Shown: positions 52,435-62,097 of the stretch, one piece after another | Numbering within the stretch: position 1 is the first letter of the stretch | How the letters are laid out: every line of letters begins with the position of its first letter | From: Sphingomonadales bacterium | GTDB taxonomy: Bacteria > Pseudomonadota > Alphaproteobacteria > Sphingomonadales > Sphingomonadaceae | Reading direction: 5' to 3' | NCBI GenBank assembly: GCA_028871475.1 | Contig: JAGWMZ010000011.1 | Span: 1 to 64,000 of the forward strand | Length of the DNA: 64,000 nt | Notes under the pieces: model-generated | The model's database searches: none | Told to the model about the DNA's origin: nothing | Seen by the model: only the letters and a program-made list of their open reading frames with translations | Position numbers and translations under genes: made by a program

Positions 52435-53565
52435 TTAGCCGGTGATGCCCTCGACCACACCGTGGCCCGCGGCCATATAGTCGCGGCTTTGCATTTCCAT
52501 CAGGCGGCTGATGGTGCGGTCAAATTCGAACCGTCCATCGCCGGCCTCATAGAGATCCTCGGGAGCCGCGTCGGCGGTGACGAAGAGCTTCACGCGATGC
52601 TCGTAAAGCGCATCGATCAGCGTTACGAAGCGGGCGGCCTCATTGCGCATGTCAGGCCCCATGCGCTTGATGCCGACGAGGATGACCGTGTGGTAATGGC
52701 GGGCAATCGCCAGATAATCCGAGGCGCCGCGCGCTTCGCCGCACAGCTTCCTGAAACTGAAGACGCCCACACCCTTCAGGCTCTTGGGCACATGCAGCAG
52801 GCGGCCACCGCCGACATCAAGGTCGAGCGAGGGGACATTGGCGGCATCCTCGGGCGGATAGTCGGTCAGGCGGAAAAAGACTTCGCGCACGCGCTGGGTG
52901 GCTGCCTCGCCCAGCGGCATGTGCCAGCTGGCAATACCCATCAGGCGCTCAAGGCGATAGTCGACCTTGCCGTTGAGGGTGAGGACATCGAGTTCAGTCT
53001 CGATAAGGGCGATGAAGGGCAGGAAATGCTCGCGGTTGAGTCCGTCCTTGTAGAGCTCGCGCGGGGCCCGGTTGCTCGTCGTCACGATGACCAGCCCATG
53101 TTCGCGGATAAGCGCAGTGAACAGGCGGCTCATGATCATCGCGTCGGCTGAATTGTTGACGACCATTTCGTCAAAGGCCAGCACGCGCAGACCCTGAGCG
53201 ATCTTCGCCGCGACTTGCGGGATCGGGTCACCCAGTTCCTTTTGCCGGACCTCGCGCATCACCTCATGCACTTCGAGCATGAAGGCGTGAAAATGGACGC
53301 GGCGCTTTTCTGGAATGGCCAGCGTGTCGTGGAACAGGTCCATCAGCATGCTCTTGCCGCGCCCCACGCCGCCCCACATATAGACCCCGCGCGGCGGGAG
53401 CGCCTTGCGGCCCAGCAAACGGCCGAAAAAGCCATGGCCCTGATGTGCTTCCAGTTCCTGCTGCAGTTGCGCCAGTCGAGCCGCGGCGGCGGCCTGTTCG
53501 GCATCGGGGCGCAGTTCCTCGCGGGCAATCAGTTGCTGGTAACGGTCAAGCAGGGCTTGGGGCAT
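52435..53565 (-). CDS. zapE: Cell division ATPase ZapE (AFG1 family)
   Basis: This 376-residue P-loop ATPase destabilises or regulates FtsZ rings under stress in characterised bacteria and is homologous to mitochondrial AFG1. It shows Walker A GGVGRGKS (65-72), HFHAFMLEVHEVM, Walker B VLAFDEMVV, TTSNRAPRELYKDGLNR and RLMEMQSRDY at the end. The open frame extends 32 codons upstream, but MPQALLDRYQ is the usual family start. Its neighbour sdhB also flanks zapE in many alphaproteobacteria, though a terminator stands between them here. Confidence 0.9.
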   Translation of the reverse strand: MPQALLDRYQQLIAREELRPDAEQAAAAARLAQLQQELEAHQGHGFFGRLLGRKALPPRGVYMWGGVGRGKSMLMDLFHDTLAIPEKRRVHFHAFMLEVHEVMREVRQKELGDPIPQVAAKIAQGLRVLAFDEMVVNNSADAMIMSRLFTALIREHGLVIVTTSNRAPRELYKDGLNREHFLPFIALIETELDVLTLNGKVDYRLERLMGIASWHMPLGEAATQRVREVFFRLTDYPPEDAANVPSLDLDVGGGRLLHVPKSLKGVGVFSFRKLCGEARGASDYLAIARHYHTVILVGIKRMGPDMRNEAARFVTLIDALYEHRVKLFVTADAAPEDLYEAGDGRFEFDRTISRLMEMQSRDYMAAGHGVVEGITG

Positions 53566-53662
53566 GGACGCTCTGTTATCTTCGCGGATGGTTCGCTTGG
53601 CGCTGCCAGCATGGGGGCGGCAGGTCAAGGGTGGGGGGGGGCTGCCTTTGATGCCTGACAAG

Positions 53663-53694
53663 AAAAAGGGCCGCCCTCTCAGGCGACCCTTTTT
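53663..53694 (-). terminator. Rho-independent terminator after sdhB
   Basis: On the plus strand AAAAAGGGCCGCC and GGCGACCCTTTTT pair around CTCTCA, with A and T runs at either end. Read leftward it lies just past the sdhB stop and ends in a T-run. It could also act in the other direction. Confidence 0.85.
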
Positions 53695-53715
53695 ATCCCA
53701 TGAGGCGAGAGGCGA

Positions 53716-54498
53716 TCAGATCGCGCGCTCGGCCTGCATCTTCTTGATTTCGGCAATGGCGCGCGCCGGGCTCAGGCCCTTGGGGCACACATTGGCGCAG
53801 TTCATGATGGTGTGGCAGCGGTACAGGCGGAAGGGATCTTCCAACGCGTCCAGACGCTCGCCGGTCATCTCGTCGCGGCTATCGGCCAGCCAGCGATACG
53901 CCTGAAGCAGGATGGCCGGGCCCAGGAACTTGTCACTGTTCCACCAGTAGCTCGGGCACGAGGTCGAGCAGCAGGCGCACAGAATGCACTCATACAGGCC
54001 GTCCAGCTTTTCGCGCTGCTCGGGGCTCTGCAGGCGCTCCTTGCCCGAGGGCGTGGGGGTGACGGTCTGCAGCCAGGGGCGGATGCTGGCATATTGCGCA
54101 TAGAAATGCGTAAAATCGGGAACGAGGTCCTTGATGACCTCCATGTGCGGCAGCGGCGTGATGCGCACATTGCCCGAGAGATCCTCGATCGCCGTGGTGC
54201 AGGCCAGACCGTTGCGGCCATTGATGTTCATGGCGCAGGACCCGCAGATCCCCTCGCGGCACGAACGGCGCAGCGTCAGGGTCGAGTCGACCTCGTTCTT
54301 GATCTTGAGCAGTGCGTCGAGAACCATCGGCCCACACCGGTCGAGATCGATCTCGAACGTGTCGTAGCGGGGGTTCTCACCACTGTCCGGGTCATAGCGA
54401 TAGACGGTGAACTTCTTGACCCTGCTGGCGCCTTCTGCCTTGTGAACATGGCCCTTGCCATTGATCTTGCTGTTGGCGGGGAGGGTAAAGGTTGCCAT
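53716..54498 (-). CDS. sdhB: Succinate dehydrogenase iron-sulfur subunit
   Basis: The 260-residue subunit passes electrons from the flavoprotein SdhA to quinone. The [2Fe-2S] ligands are C80, C85, C88 and C100 ([10 protein letters not shown], then GLAC). The [4Fe-4S]/[3Fe-4S] ligands are in [12 protein letters not shown] (C171, C174, C177, C181) and [14 protein letters not shown]. The start [10 protein letters not shown] at 54498 has GGAAG upstream; the longer frame is leader. Unusually, no sdhA, sdhC or sdhD precedes it. Its upstream neighbour is RNase E with its own terminator, so sdhB appears separately transcribed. Confidence 0.95.
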   Translation of the reverse strand: MATFTLPANSKINGKGHVHKAEGASRVKKFTVYRYDPDSGENPRYDTFEIDLDRCGPMVLDALLKIKNEVDSTLTLRRSCREGICGSCAMNINGRNGLACTTAIEDLSGNVRITPLPHMEVIKDLVPDFTHFYAQYASIRPWLQTVTPTPSGKERLQSPEQREKLDGLYECILCACCSTSCPSYWWNSDKFLGPAILLQAYRWLADSRDEMTGERLDALEDPFRLYRCHTIMNCANVCPKGLSPARAIAEIKKMQAERAI

Positions 54499-54639
54499 AG
54501 CGCGCTTCCAAGTCCAATCGAACACAAGTTGCGGATCGCGACGCAGCGCGAGCCCTTGGCCTCTCTCTACTGTTTTGGGCGCGCGGGGCAAGGTGCTTTG
54601 TTGCGCTGCACGAAAGTCTTATGGTCTCATTGGCATGCA

Positions 54640-54672
54640 AAAGACCGGGAAAGCCAGCGCTCTCCCGGTCTC
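54640..54672 (-). terminator. Rho-independent terminator after rne
   Basis: AGACCGGGA and TCCCGGTCT form a 9-bp stem with a 12-base loop. Read leftward (rne direction) it is followed by TTTT. It separates rne from the sdhB promoter region, in which no other gene was seen. Confidence 0.82.
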
Positions 54673-54714
54673 TTTCATGTGGTCAGCCTGAGCGAAGGCG
54701 CCCTGACAGCAGGC

Positions 54715-57390
54715 TTACGCCCCGAAGGTGCGCTGCCACCAGCCGCGACGCGGTGTGCCGTCATCGGTTTCGGCAACCGGTTCGGCCTCAGGAGCCGGCT
54801 CGGCAGCGACTTCGACCGGAGCGGCCTCCTCAACGACCTTCTTCTTGCGCACGCGCTTGGGCTTGGCAGGGGCCTCCACAACCGCTTCAGCCGGAGCAGC
54901 TTCGGCCGCAGCGGCGGGCGCTGCTTCCTCGACCTTCTTCTTGCGGGTGCGCTTGGGCTTGGCGGGGGCTTCAGCCTCGACAGGCGCGACCTCAACCACG
55001 ACCGGTGTTTCCTCGACCACCTTTTTCTTGCGGGTGCGCTTGGGCTTGGCAGGAGCCTCGACCGCCGCTTCCTCAGCCGCTTCCACAGGGGCTTGCTCGG
55101 TAACGACAGTTTCCGCCACCGGCTCGGCCTCGACCACGGCTTCGTCGGCCTCCTCGCCGGCGGTTTCGCCCGCAGTCTCACCCTCACCCCGGCCACGGCC
55201 ACGACGGCGACGACCGCGACGGCGACGCTTGCGCGCTCCGCCCTGATCGTCCTCACCCTCGGCACTGGTTTCAGGCGAGGTATCCTCGCCATTATCCTCG
55301 CCTTCGGCGCCGCTGTCGCCGTCCTCGCCAGTGTCCTCGCCGGCATCCTCGGTCTGAGCCTCGGTGCTGTCGTCGCGGCGATCACGGCCACGGCCACGGC
55401 GACGCTTGCGACGCTTGCGGCGCTCGTTGCCGTCGCTCTCGCTTTCGCCGTCGCGCGCTTCGGCGTCGTTGTCGTCCTCGGCCTCGTCCTCGAACTCGTC
55501 CTCGGGCAGATCCTCAAGATCATCCTCGAAGGTGATCGGCGTGAAGCGGGGCACAAACTCGTTGCGCGGGCCGCTGGAGACGACGCGCATCTTGGCGCCC
55601 TCATTCTCGCCCTCGGGGATCACCTCGACGGCCACGCCATAGCGCTCCTCGATCTCGTGCAGGTCGGCGCGCTTGCCGTTCAGCACATAGATCGCCGCTT
55701 CCTGGCTGGCGAAGAGGGTGACTGTGGTGCCCTTGCCCTTGGCGGCTTCTTCCTCGATGAGGCGCAGCGCCGACAGGCCGGCGGAACCGGCGGTGCGGAC
55801 CAGACCCGAACCGTCGCAATGCGGGCAGGCGCGCGTCGTGGCTTCCAGCACGCCCGTGCGCAGGCGCTGGCGGCTCATTTCCATCAGGCCGAAGGACGAA
55901 ATGCGGCCCACCTGGATGCGCGCGCGGTCGTTCTTGAGCGCTTCCTTCATGGCCTTCTCGACCTTGCGGACGTTCGAGCCATATTCCATGTCGATGAAGT
56001 CGATCACGACGAGGCCGGCCATGTCGCGCAGGCGGAGCTGCCGTGCAATCTCGCGCGCGGCCTCAAGGTTGGTGGCAACGGCGGTCTGCTCGATGCCATG
56101 CTCCTTGGTGGAGCGGCCCGAGTTGATGTCGATGCTGACCAGCGCTTCGGTCGGGTTGATGACAATGTAGCCGCCTGACTTGAGCTGCACCACCGGATCA
56201 TACATCGCTGTCAGCTGATCCTCGGCGCCATAGCGCTGGAACAGCGGCACGGGGTCGGCATAATGCTTCACCCGGCGCGCATGGCTGGGCATCAGCAGCT
56301 TCATGAAATCGCGCGCGTCATGGAAGCCATGATCGCCCTCGACCACCACTTCCTCGATCTCACGATTGTAGATGTCGCGGATGGCGCGTTTGATGAGGTC
56401 ACTGTCCGAATGGATCAGCGCCGGCGCCGAGGCCTTCATCGTTCCCTCGCGGATCTCGTCCCACAGGCGGGCGAGATAGTCGAAGTCGCGCTTGATCTCG
56501 GTCTTGGTGCGCTGGAGGCCGGCCGTGCGCACGATGCAGCCCATGCTCTTGGGCAGGTCCATCTCGGCGATGATCGACTTGAGGCGCTTGCGGTCAGCCA
56601 CGCTGGAAATCTTGCGCGAAATGCCGCCGCCATGGCTGGAATTGGGCATCAGCACGCAATAGCGACCGGCCAGCGAGAGATAGGTGGTGAGGGCAGCGCC
56701 CTTGTTGCCGCGCTCTTCCTTCACGACCTGAACCAGCAGCACCTGGCGGCGGTGGATCACGTCCTGGATCTTGTAGCGACGGCGCAGAGCCATGCGCTTG
56801 GCGCGCAGTTCGTCGGCCTGCTTGGCACGCTGGCCACCCTGTTGCCCGCCCTGACGGCGACGGCGCCCGCGGGGCTGGCCCTCACTCTCGGCGTTTTCTT
56901 CAGCAGCGTGGGTTTCGTCGAAACCTTCCTCGACATGGCCCGCCTCGATGGTGGCGACATCATCCTTTTCGGAGGTGTCGACCTCGATCACCGAACCATT
57001 GTCCTGCGCGGAATCATCGGCAAAGCCGTCGCTGTCGAAATCATCGCCGTCGAAGTCCTCGTCCGCTTCGGAGACGGCGCGCAGGGCGGCCTCTTCCTCG
57101 GCATGCGCGGCTTCTTCAGCCAGCAGGGCCTCGCGATCCTCCTTGGGGATCTGGTAATAGTCAGGGTGGATTTCGGAGAAGGCAAGGAAACCGTGACGGT
57201 TGCCCCCGAAATCAACAAAAGCGGCCTGCAACGAGGGTTCGACCCGCGTTACCTTGGCCAGATAGATATTGCCCTTGATCTGCTTGTGATCAGCAGAATC
57301 AAAGTCGAATTCCTCAATACGATTGCCCTTGAGCACCGCCACCCGGGTCTCTTCCGAGTGGCGCGCATCGATCAGCATGCGCGTTGTCAT
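54715..57390 (-). CDS. rne: Ribonuclease E/G (RNase E)
   Basis: The product is an 891-residue endoribonuclease and degradosome scaffold. An N-terminal S1 domain is split by an acidic/basic insert at about residues 90-205 (EEAAHAEEEAA, GRRRRQGGQQGGQ). The catalytic domain has magnesium ligands D421 (SIDINSG) and D464 (VVIDFIDME). The zinc-link CPHC (C522-C525) follows. The C-terminal third is disordered with alternating acidic blocks and Arg-rich patches (RKRRKRRRGRGRDRR), three AKPKR-T/V-RKKKV repeats and a final GWWQRTFG, probably for RNA and partner binding. The start MTTRMLIDAR at 57390 is the family norm. Confidence 0.95.
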   Translation of the reverse strand: MTTRMLIDARHSEETRVAVLKGNRIEEFDFDSADHKQIKGNIYLAKVTRVEPSLQAAFVDFGGNRHGFLAFSEIHPDYYQIPKEDREALLAEEAAHAEEEAALRAVSEADEDFDGDDFDSDGFADDSAQDNGSVIEVDTSEKDDVATIEAGHVEEGFDETHAAEENAESEGQPRGRRRRQGGQQGGQRAKQADELRAKRMALRRRYKIQDVIHRRQVLLVQVVKEERGNKGAALTTYLSLAGRYCVLMPNSSHGGGISRKISSVADRKRLKSIIAEMDLPKSMGCIVRTAGLQRTKTEIKRDFDYLARLWDEIREGTMKASAPALIHSDSDLIKRAIRDIYNREIEEVVVEGDHGFHDARDFMKLLMPSHARRVKHYADPVPLFQRYGAEDQLTAMYDPVVQLKSGGYIVINPTEALVSIDINSGRSTKEHGIEQTAVATNLEAAREIARQLRLRDMAGLVVIDFIDMEYGSNVRKVEKAMKEALKNDRARIQVGRISSFGLMEMSRQRLRTGVLEATTRACPHCDGSGLVRTAGSAGLSALRLIEEEAAKGKGTTVTLFASQEAAIYVLNGKRADLHEIEERYGVAVEVIPEGENEGAKMRVVSSGPRNEFVPRFTPITFEDDLEDLPEDEFEDEAEDDNDAEARDGESESDGNERRKRRKRRRGRGRDRRDDSTEAQTEDAGEDTGEDGDSGAEGEDNGEDTSPETSAEGEDDQGGARKRRRRGRRRRGRGRGEGETAGETAGEEADEAVVEAEPVAETVVTEQAPVEAAEEAAVEAPAKPKRTRKKKVVEETPVVVEVAPVEAEAPAKPKRTRKKKVEEAAPAAAAEAAPAEAVVEAPAKPKRVRKKKVVEEAAPVEVAAEPAPEAEPVAETDDGTPRRGWWQRTFGA

Positions 57391-58330
57391 TATCAAATCT
57401 CCAACCACGCGGGCAATGTGATGCCACGGCGCGGCGCTTTACAGAAATGCCACGGGGCCGGCGCGGGCGCATGGCGCCCTGGGCCGGGGTGGCGAAGTGA
57501 AAAAACCCGGTGCCCGACATGATCGGGCAGGGGATGGTGAAGCTGTCATGCAGGGCAAAGGCGATGCCGCAGGTCTTGCGACCCACGGTTATGCCATGGC
57601 CAGAGGCCCGGGGGCTGAAGCTGACGTGAGCCTGCGTGATGGCGTTGCTTGTGTCTGCAAGGCGTGAAAGGCGCGGCTGTTTTGCCGGCGCATCGGCGAT
57701 AGGGTGCATCCGTTCCGGAAGGTGGCGCATGAAAGTCACTGCCGAAAAACGATATTTCGCGGCAGGAGAGGCGCGGAAGAAATGTCCGGCGGATGGATGT
57801 TTGTGCGACCCCGCAGTTGCCGATCCGTCAGATGCCCACACCGATGCGGCCCCGAGGGGCGGCATGGAACGGGACATCAAACAGCTCATCATACCTGCAT
57901 CAACCTGTCGTCCCCGGCAAAAAAACCGGGCGGGTGCGAAACATGAAAAAGCATGCGGGCCTGCCTTTCGGGTGTTTACCGCTGGTCCGATATCCTCGTT
58001 CCAGCCCCGATCTTGCTTTCGCAAACCCCTGTTTTGCAGGGTTATCGGGCGAATGCGCTGTGCATGCCTGTTTCGACATTGGTATGCCTAGCACCCCTCG
58101 CGCGACTCGGCAAGCGGCATGGTCCACCAATATGATGGAACAGCGGGCCCGCGATCTTGCGCAGCTTTGTTGCGCGGTGATGATGAAGCCTGCTTGAACG
58201 GCGCGCGCGATCACGGTTTGCGGTGTGGCCATCTTCCCATTGCGCAAGGCGCGGGCGCGGCCTAGACCTTGCCGGCAAAGGAGCAGGGTCGCCCGTTTAT
58301 CGGGTCAAAAGGCGGGCGCAAACGGTTAAC
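57391..58330. other. Long intergenic region between rne and the amidase gene, no convincing gene
   Basis: Roughly 0.94 kb upstream of two divergent genes. Open frames here are short, overlap each other on both strands and lack ribosome sites or family features. The part next to rne is probably a long rne leader; RNase E genes often have one for autoregulation. Short inverted repeats are visible (CCCGACATGATCGGG near 57510 and CCCCGGCAAAAAAACCGGG near 57914), but nothing that identifies an RNA gene. It could hide an sRNA or a small unrecognised gene. Confidence 0.5.
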
Positions 58331-59311
58331 GTGGTATCTTCAGGCGATGAATTGCAACCGCACGGCGCGGGTGAGATAGCGGGCGATGCTCACGGCGCTG
58401 GCTCGCCCGCGCGTTTCGATCTGGCGGGTTTCGCGTGGCGCGCGGCCTTGCTGGCCCCGATTGCACTGGCAGCCGGCGCGGCGGGAGCCGCCCGCTTCAT
58501 CGCGCAGCCGCCTGACAGTGCCCATGCCTATGTCATCCACCTTGCCTTGCCACCATCGGGAGAGGGGCTGGGGCTGCCGCCGGTGCAGGGGCCGCTCGAT
58601 GCCAGTCGCCCGCTGGTGGTGATTGATGCCGGTCACGGCGGGCACGATCCGGGCGCGCAAAGTGACGCCAGTGGCAAGCCCTTGCGTGAAAAGGATCTGA
58701 CGCTGGCGCTGGCGTTGGCGCTGCGTGATCAGCTGCTGGCCAATGGCGGCGTGCGCGTGGCGCTGACGCGCGAAACCGACCGTTACCTGATGCTTGAGGA
58801 ACGGTCCGATATCGCGCGCAGGCTCAGGGCCGATCTGTTCGTCTCGATCCATGCCGACAGCGCCGACAGCCCGCAGGCCAGCGGCGCAACGCTGTATACC
58901 CTCTCGGCCAAGGGCAGCACCGAGGAAGCCGGCAAGATTGCCGCACGTGAAAACCGGGCCGATACCGTCAATGGCGTGCAACTGGCGGGCACCAGCAACA
59001 CGGTCGGCGCCATGCTGGTGGACCTGTCGCAGCGCCATGTTTCTGATCAGTCCTCGCGCTTTGCTGCCTTGGCCTTGCGCGAAGGGCAACCGCGATTCGC
59101 CTTTCGCCCGCGTCCGGTCCAGTCGGCGGCCTTTGTCGTGCTCAAGTCGCCCGATGTGCCATCGGTTCTGTTCGAGGCCGGCTATATCTCCAATCCCGAC
59201 GATGCCGCGCGCCTGTCCTCGCCCGAGGGGCGCATGGCCTTTGCCGAGACGACCGCGCAGGCGATCCGCGTCTATTTCGCGCGTGAAACCAGCGCCTCGG
59301 TAACGCCATGA
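58331..59311 (+). CDS. N-acetylmuramoyl-L-alanine amidase (AmiC-like, Amidase_3)
   Basis: This periplasmic zinc amidase splits septal peptidoglycan. The Amidase_3 domain shows zinc ligands H102 (VIDAGHGGHDPGA), E120 (LREKDLTLA) and H174 (SIHADS), and the catalytic Glu in VLFEAGYISNPDDA near the end. About 326 residues from GTG 58331, with a hydrophobic segment at about 36-55 that may be a signal anchor. No AMIN domain. The start is uncertain because no in-frame ATG exists upstream of the domain and the GTG has no clear ribosome site. It is followed by PBP1A, a functional partner in wall turnover. Confidence 0.85.
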   Translation: MVSSGDELQPHGAGEIAGDAHGAGSPARFDLAGFAWRAALLAPIALAAGAAGAARFIAQPPDSAHAYVIHLALPPSGEGLGLPPVQGPLDASRPLVVIDAGHGGHDPGAQSDASGKPLREKDLTLALALALRDQLLANGGVRVALTRETDRYLMLEERSDIARRLRADLFVSIHADSADSPQASGATLYTLSAKGSTEEAGKIAARENRADTVNGVQLAGTSNTVGAMLVDLSQRHVSDQSSRFAALALREGQPRFAFRPRPVQSAAFVVLKSPDVPSVLFEAGYISNPDDAARLSSPEGRMAFAETTAQAIRVYFARETSASVTP

Positions 59312-59380
59312 ACCGCGCTGGACGCCTGCCGAACTGTGCTGGCCTAGCGCCGCCCGCCCGTGCTAGGGGGCCAAGCCATT

Positions 59381-61984
59381 ATGTCTGACACGCCTCCCAG
59401 CCCGCCCGAACAGGACGACGACCACCATCTGCGCATCCGCCGCGATGCCGGGGGGATTGTGGCGCGGGGCTGGGGGCATCTGCGTTCCGTGCTGGGCTGG
59501 GCTGGGCATCATCTGGCGCACCTGCCCGGTTCCGACCGTCTGCGTGCCGCCTGGCATGCCAGCCGCTGGGTTCGTTTGCTGGGCTATGCCTGCGCGCTGA
59601 TGGTGGTGTGCTATGGCGCGCTCTGGGTAACGGTGATCCGCAACCTGCCCTCGGCGGACAAGCTGCTGACCTATCAGCCGCCCTTGCCCACCATGGTGCG
59701 CGGGGCTGATGGCTCGATCATCTATTCCTATGCCCGTGAACGACGCGTGCAATTGCGGTTCGTCGATTTCCCCAAGCCGATGATCAACGCGTTCCTTTCG
59801 GCCGAGGACAAGAATTTCTTCAGCCATGGCGGGGTGGATTTTGTTGGCCTGGCGCAGGCGGTGGTTGATTATACGGTCAAGTTCGGGTCCGGCGAAAGGG
59901 CGCGTGGTGGGTCGACCATCACCCAGCAAGTGGCCAAGAACATCCTGATCGGCAATGAATATTCGATCAGCCGCAAGCTGAAGGAAATGCTGCTGGCGCG
60001 GCGCATCGAAAGCGTGCTGACCAAGGAGCAGATCCTCGAACTCTATCTCAACGAGATCCCGCTGGGGCGGCAGTCCTTTGGCGTACAGGCGGCATCGCGC
60101 GCCTATTTCGGCAAGGATGTGGGCGACCTGCAATTGCATGAGGCCGCCTTCCTCGCCATTCTGCCCAAGGCGCCCGAAACCTACAGCCGCGCCAAATTCG
60201 CCGACAAGGCCATGGCCCGCCGCAACTGGGTTCTGGACCAGATGGTGAAGAACGGCTTCGTTTCAGCCCATGATGCCGAGGTTGCCAAGGCCCAGCCGCT
60301 CGGCATCATCGCCCAGCCCAAGCGGGACACTTACGACCCCTCGGTCGGCTATTTCGTCGAGGAGGTGCGCCGCGATCTCATCGACAAATATGGCGAGACG
60401 GCCGATGACAGCCCGAACAGCGTCTATGCCGGCGGTCTCTGGGTCCGCACTTCGCTCGACAGCGAATTGCAGAAGGCGGCGCAGGATGCATTGCGCGGCG
60501 GTCTGCTGCGCTATTGGGCGGGCAAGGGGTGGCATGGGCCCATCGCTCATGTCGACCTCGACATCGATCATTGGCAAGGCCAGTTGATTGGCCAGAACAA
60601 GAGCATCTCCTACCTCGACTGGCGCGTCGGCCTTGTCCTTCGGAAATCGGGCGGCGCGGGGCAGATCGGCTTCTCCGACGGCTCGACCTATCCTTTGATC
60701 GGTGACCTTTCTCAGGTTCATCCCGGCGACATCGTGGCCAGCGCGCCGGCGGGCGGCGGTGCTTATGCCCTGCGCATCGTGCCGGGCGTTTCGGGCGGCA
60801 TGCTGGTGGAGCAGCCGGAAACAGGGCGCGTGCTGGCCATGGCCGGTGGTTTCGACTTCGGCCTCGACAGCTTCAATCGGGCTACTCAGGCCCAGCGGCA
60901 GCCCGGCTCGACCATCAAACCTTTCGTTTATGCCACGGCGCTCGACAATGGCATGACGCCCGCCACCATGGTTCCCGACCAGAGCTTCTGCGTCAATCAG
61001 GGGGCGAACCTTGGCACCAAATGTTTCAAGAACTTCGGCACCGAAGGCGGCGGCGGCATCCACACCATGCGCTGGGGTCTTGAACAGTCGCGCAACCTGA
61101 TGACCGTGCACATCGCCAATGACACTGGCATGGACAAGGTGGTGCGCACCTTCAAGCGCATGGGCATCGGCGATTATCAGCCCTATCTCTCCTTCGCGCT
61201 GGGCGCCGGCGAGACGACCGTGGCGCAGATGGTCAACGCCTATTCCGCGCTGGCCGACAACGGACTGCAACACGACCAGTCGCTGATAGACTTCATCCAG
61301 GACCGTAATGGCAAGGTCATCTGGCGGAATGATCAGCGCAATTGCACCGGCTGCAACATGGCTAACTGGGATGGTAAGCCGATGCCGCGCTTCAGTCAGC
61401 GCGGGCGGCAGGTGCTCGACGCGCGCACGGCCTATCAGGTGGTGCACATGCTTGAAGGCGTGATCATTCGTGGCACGGGCGTGGCTTTGCGGGACCTTGG
61501 CCTGCCGCTCTTCGGCAAGACAGGCACGACGACTGGCCCGACCAACGTGTGGTTTGTCGGCGGTTCGCCCAACATCGTGGGCGGCGTCTATCTGGGTTAT
61601 GATCAGCCCCGCTCACTGGGCGGTTACGCGCAGGGCGGCACGTTTGCCGCGCCGATTTTCCGCCAGTTCGTGCTGGATTCGCGTGACCGTTGGGACCATA
61701 CGCCCTTTGTTGCGCCGCCCGGCATCCGCATGGTCAAGATTGACCGCACCTCGGGCCAGCGCGTCTTTGGTGGCACGCCCAGTGATGAGGCCAAGGCCGA
61801 GGTCATTTGGGAGGCTTTCAAGCCTGAAACCGAGCCCAGCCGCGTCACTCGGCAGGAGCAGATCGTCGCCAAGCGTTCCGAATTGCTCGATGCGATCCGG
61901 CGCGGGTTCGATGCTGTGTCCGGCAAGGGGCCGCAGGCTGATGCGCCGGGTGATTTTGCCGGTGAGCGGGGCGGGGTTTATTGA
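59381..61984 (+). CDS. mrcA: Penicillin-binding protein 1A (bifunctional transglycosylase/transpeptidase)
   Basis: This 867-residue class A PBP builds and crosslinks peptidoglycan. A cytoplasmic tail is followed by a membrane anchor at about 66-86. The GT51 domain has catalytic E142 in SAEDKNFFSHGG, with RGGSTITQQVAKN. An OB-like region follows, then the transpeptidase with S510 in PGSTIKPF (SxxK), SRN in EQSRNLM and KTGTTTGPTNVW near 712. AGGGGG lies ten bases upstream of ATG. The amidase gene before it suggests a cell-wall growth cluster. Confidence 0.93.
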   Translation: MSDTPPSPPEQDDDHHLRIRRDAGGIVARGWGHLRSVLGWAGHHLAHLPGSDRLRAAWHASRWVRLLGYACALMVVCYGALWVTVIRNLPSADKLLTYQPPLPTMVRGADGSIIYSYARERRVQLRFVDFPKPMINAFLSAEDKNFFSHGGVDFVGLAQAVVDYTVKFGSGERARGGSTITQQVAKNILIGNEYSISRKLKEMLLARRIESVLTKEQILELYLNEIPLGRQSFGVQAASRAYFGKDVGDLQLHEAAFLAILPKAPETYSRAKFADKAMARRNWVLDQMVKNGFVSAHDAEVAKAQPLGIIAQPKRDTYDPSVGYFVEEVRRDLIDKYGETADDSPNSVYAGGLWVRTSLDSELQKAAQDALRGGLLRYWAGKGWHGPIAHVDLDIDHWQGQLIGQNKSISYLDWRVGLVLRKSGGAGQIGFSDGSTYPLIGDLSQVHPGDIVASAPAGGGAYALRIVPGVSGGMLVEQPETGRVLAMAGGFDFGLDSFNRATQAQRQPGSTIKPFVYATALDNGMTPATMVPDQSFCVNQGANLGTKCFKNFGTEGGGGIHTMRWGLEQSRNLMTVHIANDTGMDKVVRTFKRMGIGDYQPYLSFALGAGETTVAQMVNAYSALADNGLQHDQSLIDFIQDRNGKVIWRNDQRNCTGCNMANWDGKPMPRFSQRGRQVLDARTAYQVVHMLEGVIIRGTGVALRDLGLPLFGKTGTTTGPTNVWFVGGSPNIVGGVYLGYDQPRSLGGYAQGGTFAAPIFRQFVLDSRDRWDHTPFVAPPGIRMVKIDRTSGQRVFGGTPSDEAKAEVIWEAFKPETEPSRVTRQEQIVAKRSELLDAIRRGFDAVSGKGPQADAPGDFAGERGGVY

Positions 61985-62097
61985 TCTGGCGGAGCGGGAA
62001 GGGCGTGTCGTCACCCTTCCGCTCTCCCACTTCCCCTTTACTTTGCGGGCCAGTCGTCTAACGGGCCACAGCTTGTATTCTGTCGGAGTGAGTGACC

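Noticed and set aside
53812..56178. Plus-strand open frame of 788 codons over sdhB and rne
   Set aside because: It spans two real minus-strand genes and a terminator; its Leu/Gly/Ala-rich repeats mirror the rne repeat region.
57314..58091. Overlapping open frames in the rne-amidase gap
   Set aside because: They overlap one another on both strands, run into rne, lack ribosome sites and show no recognisable motif.
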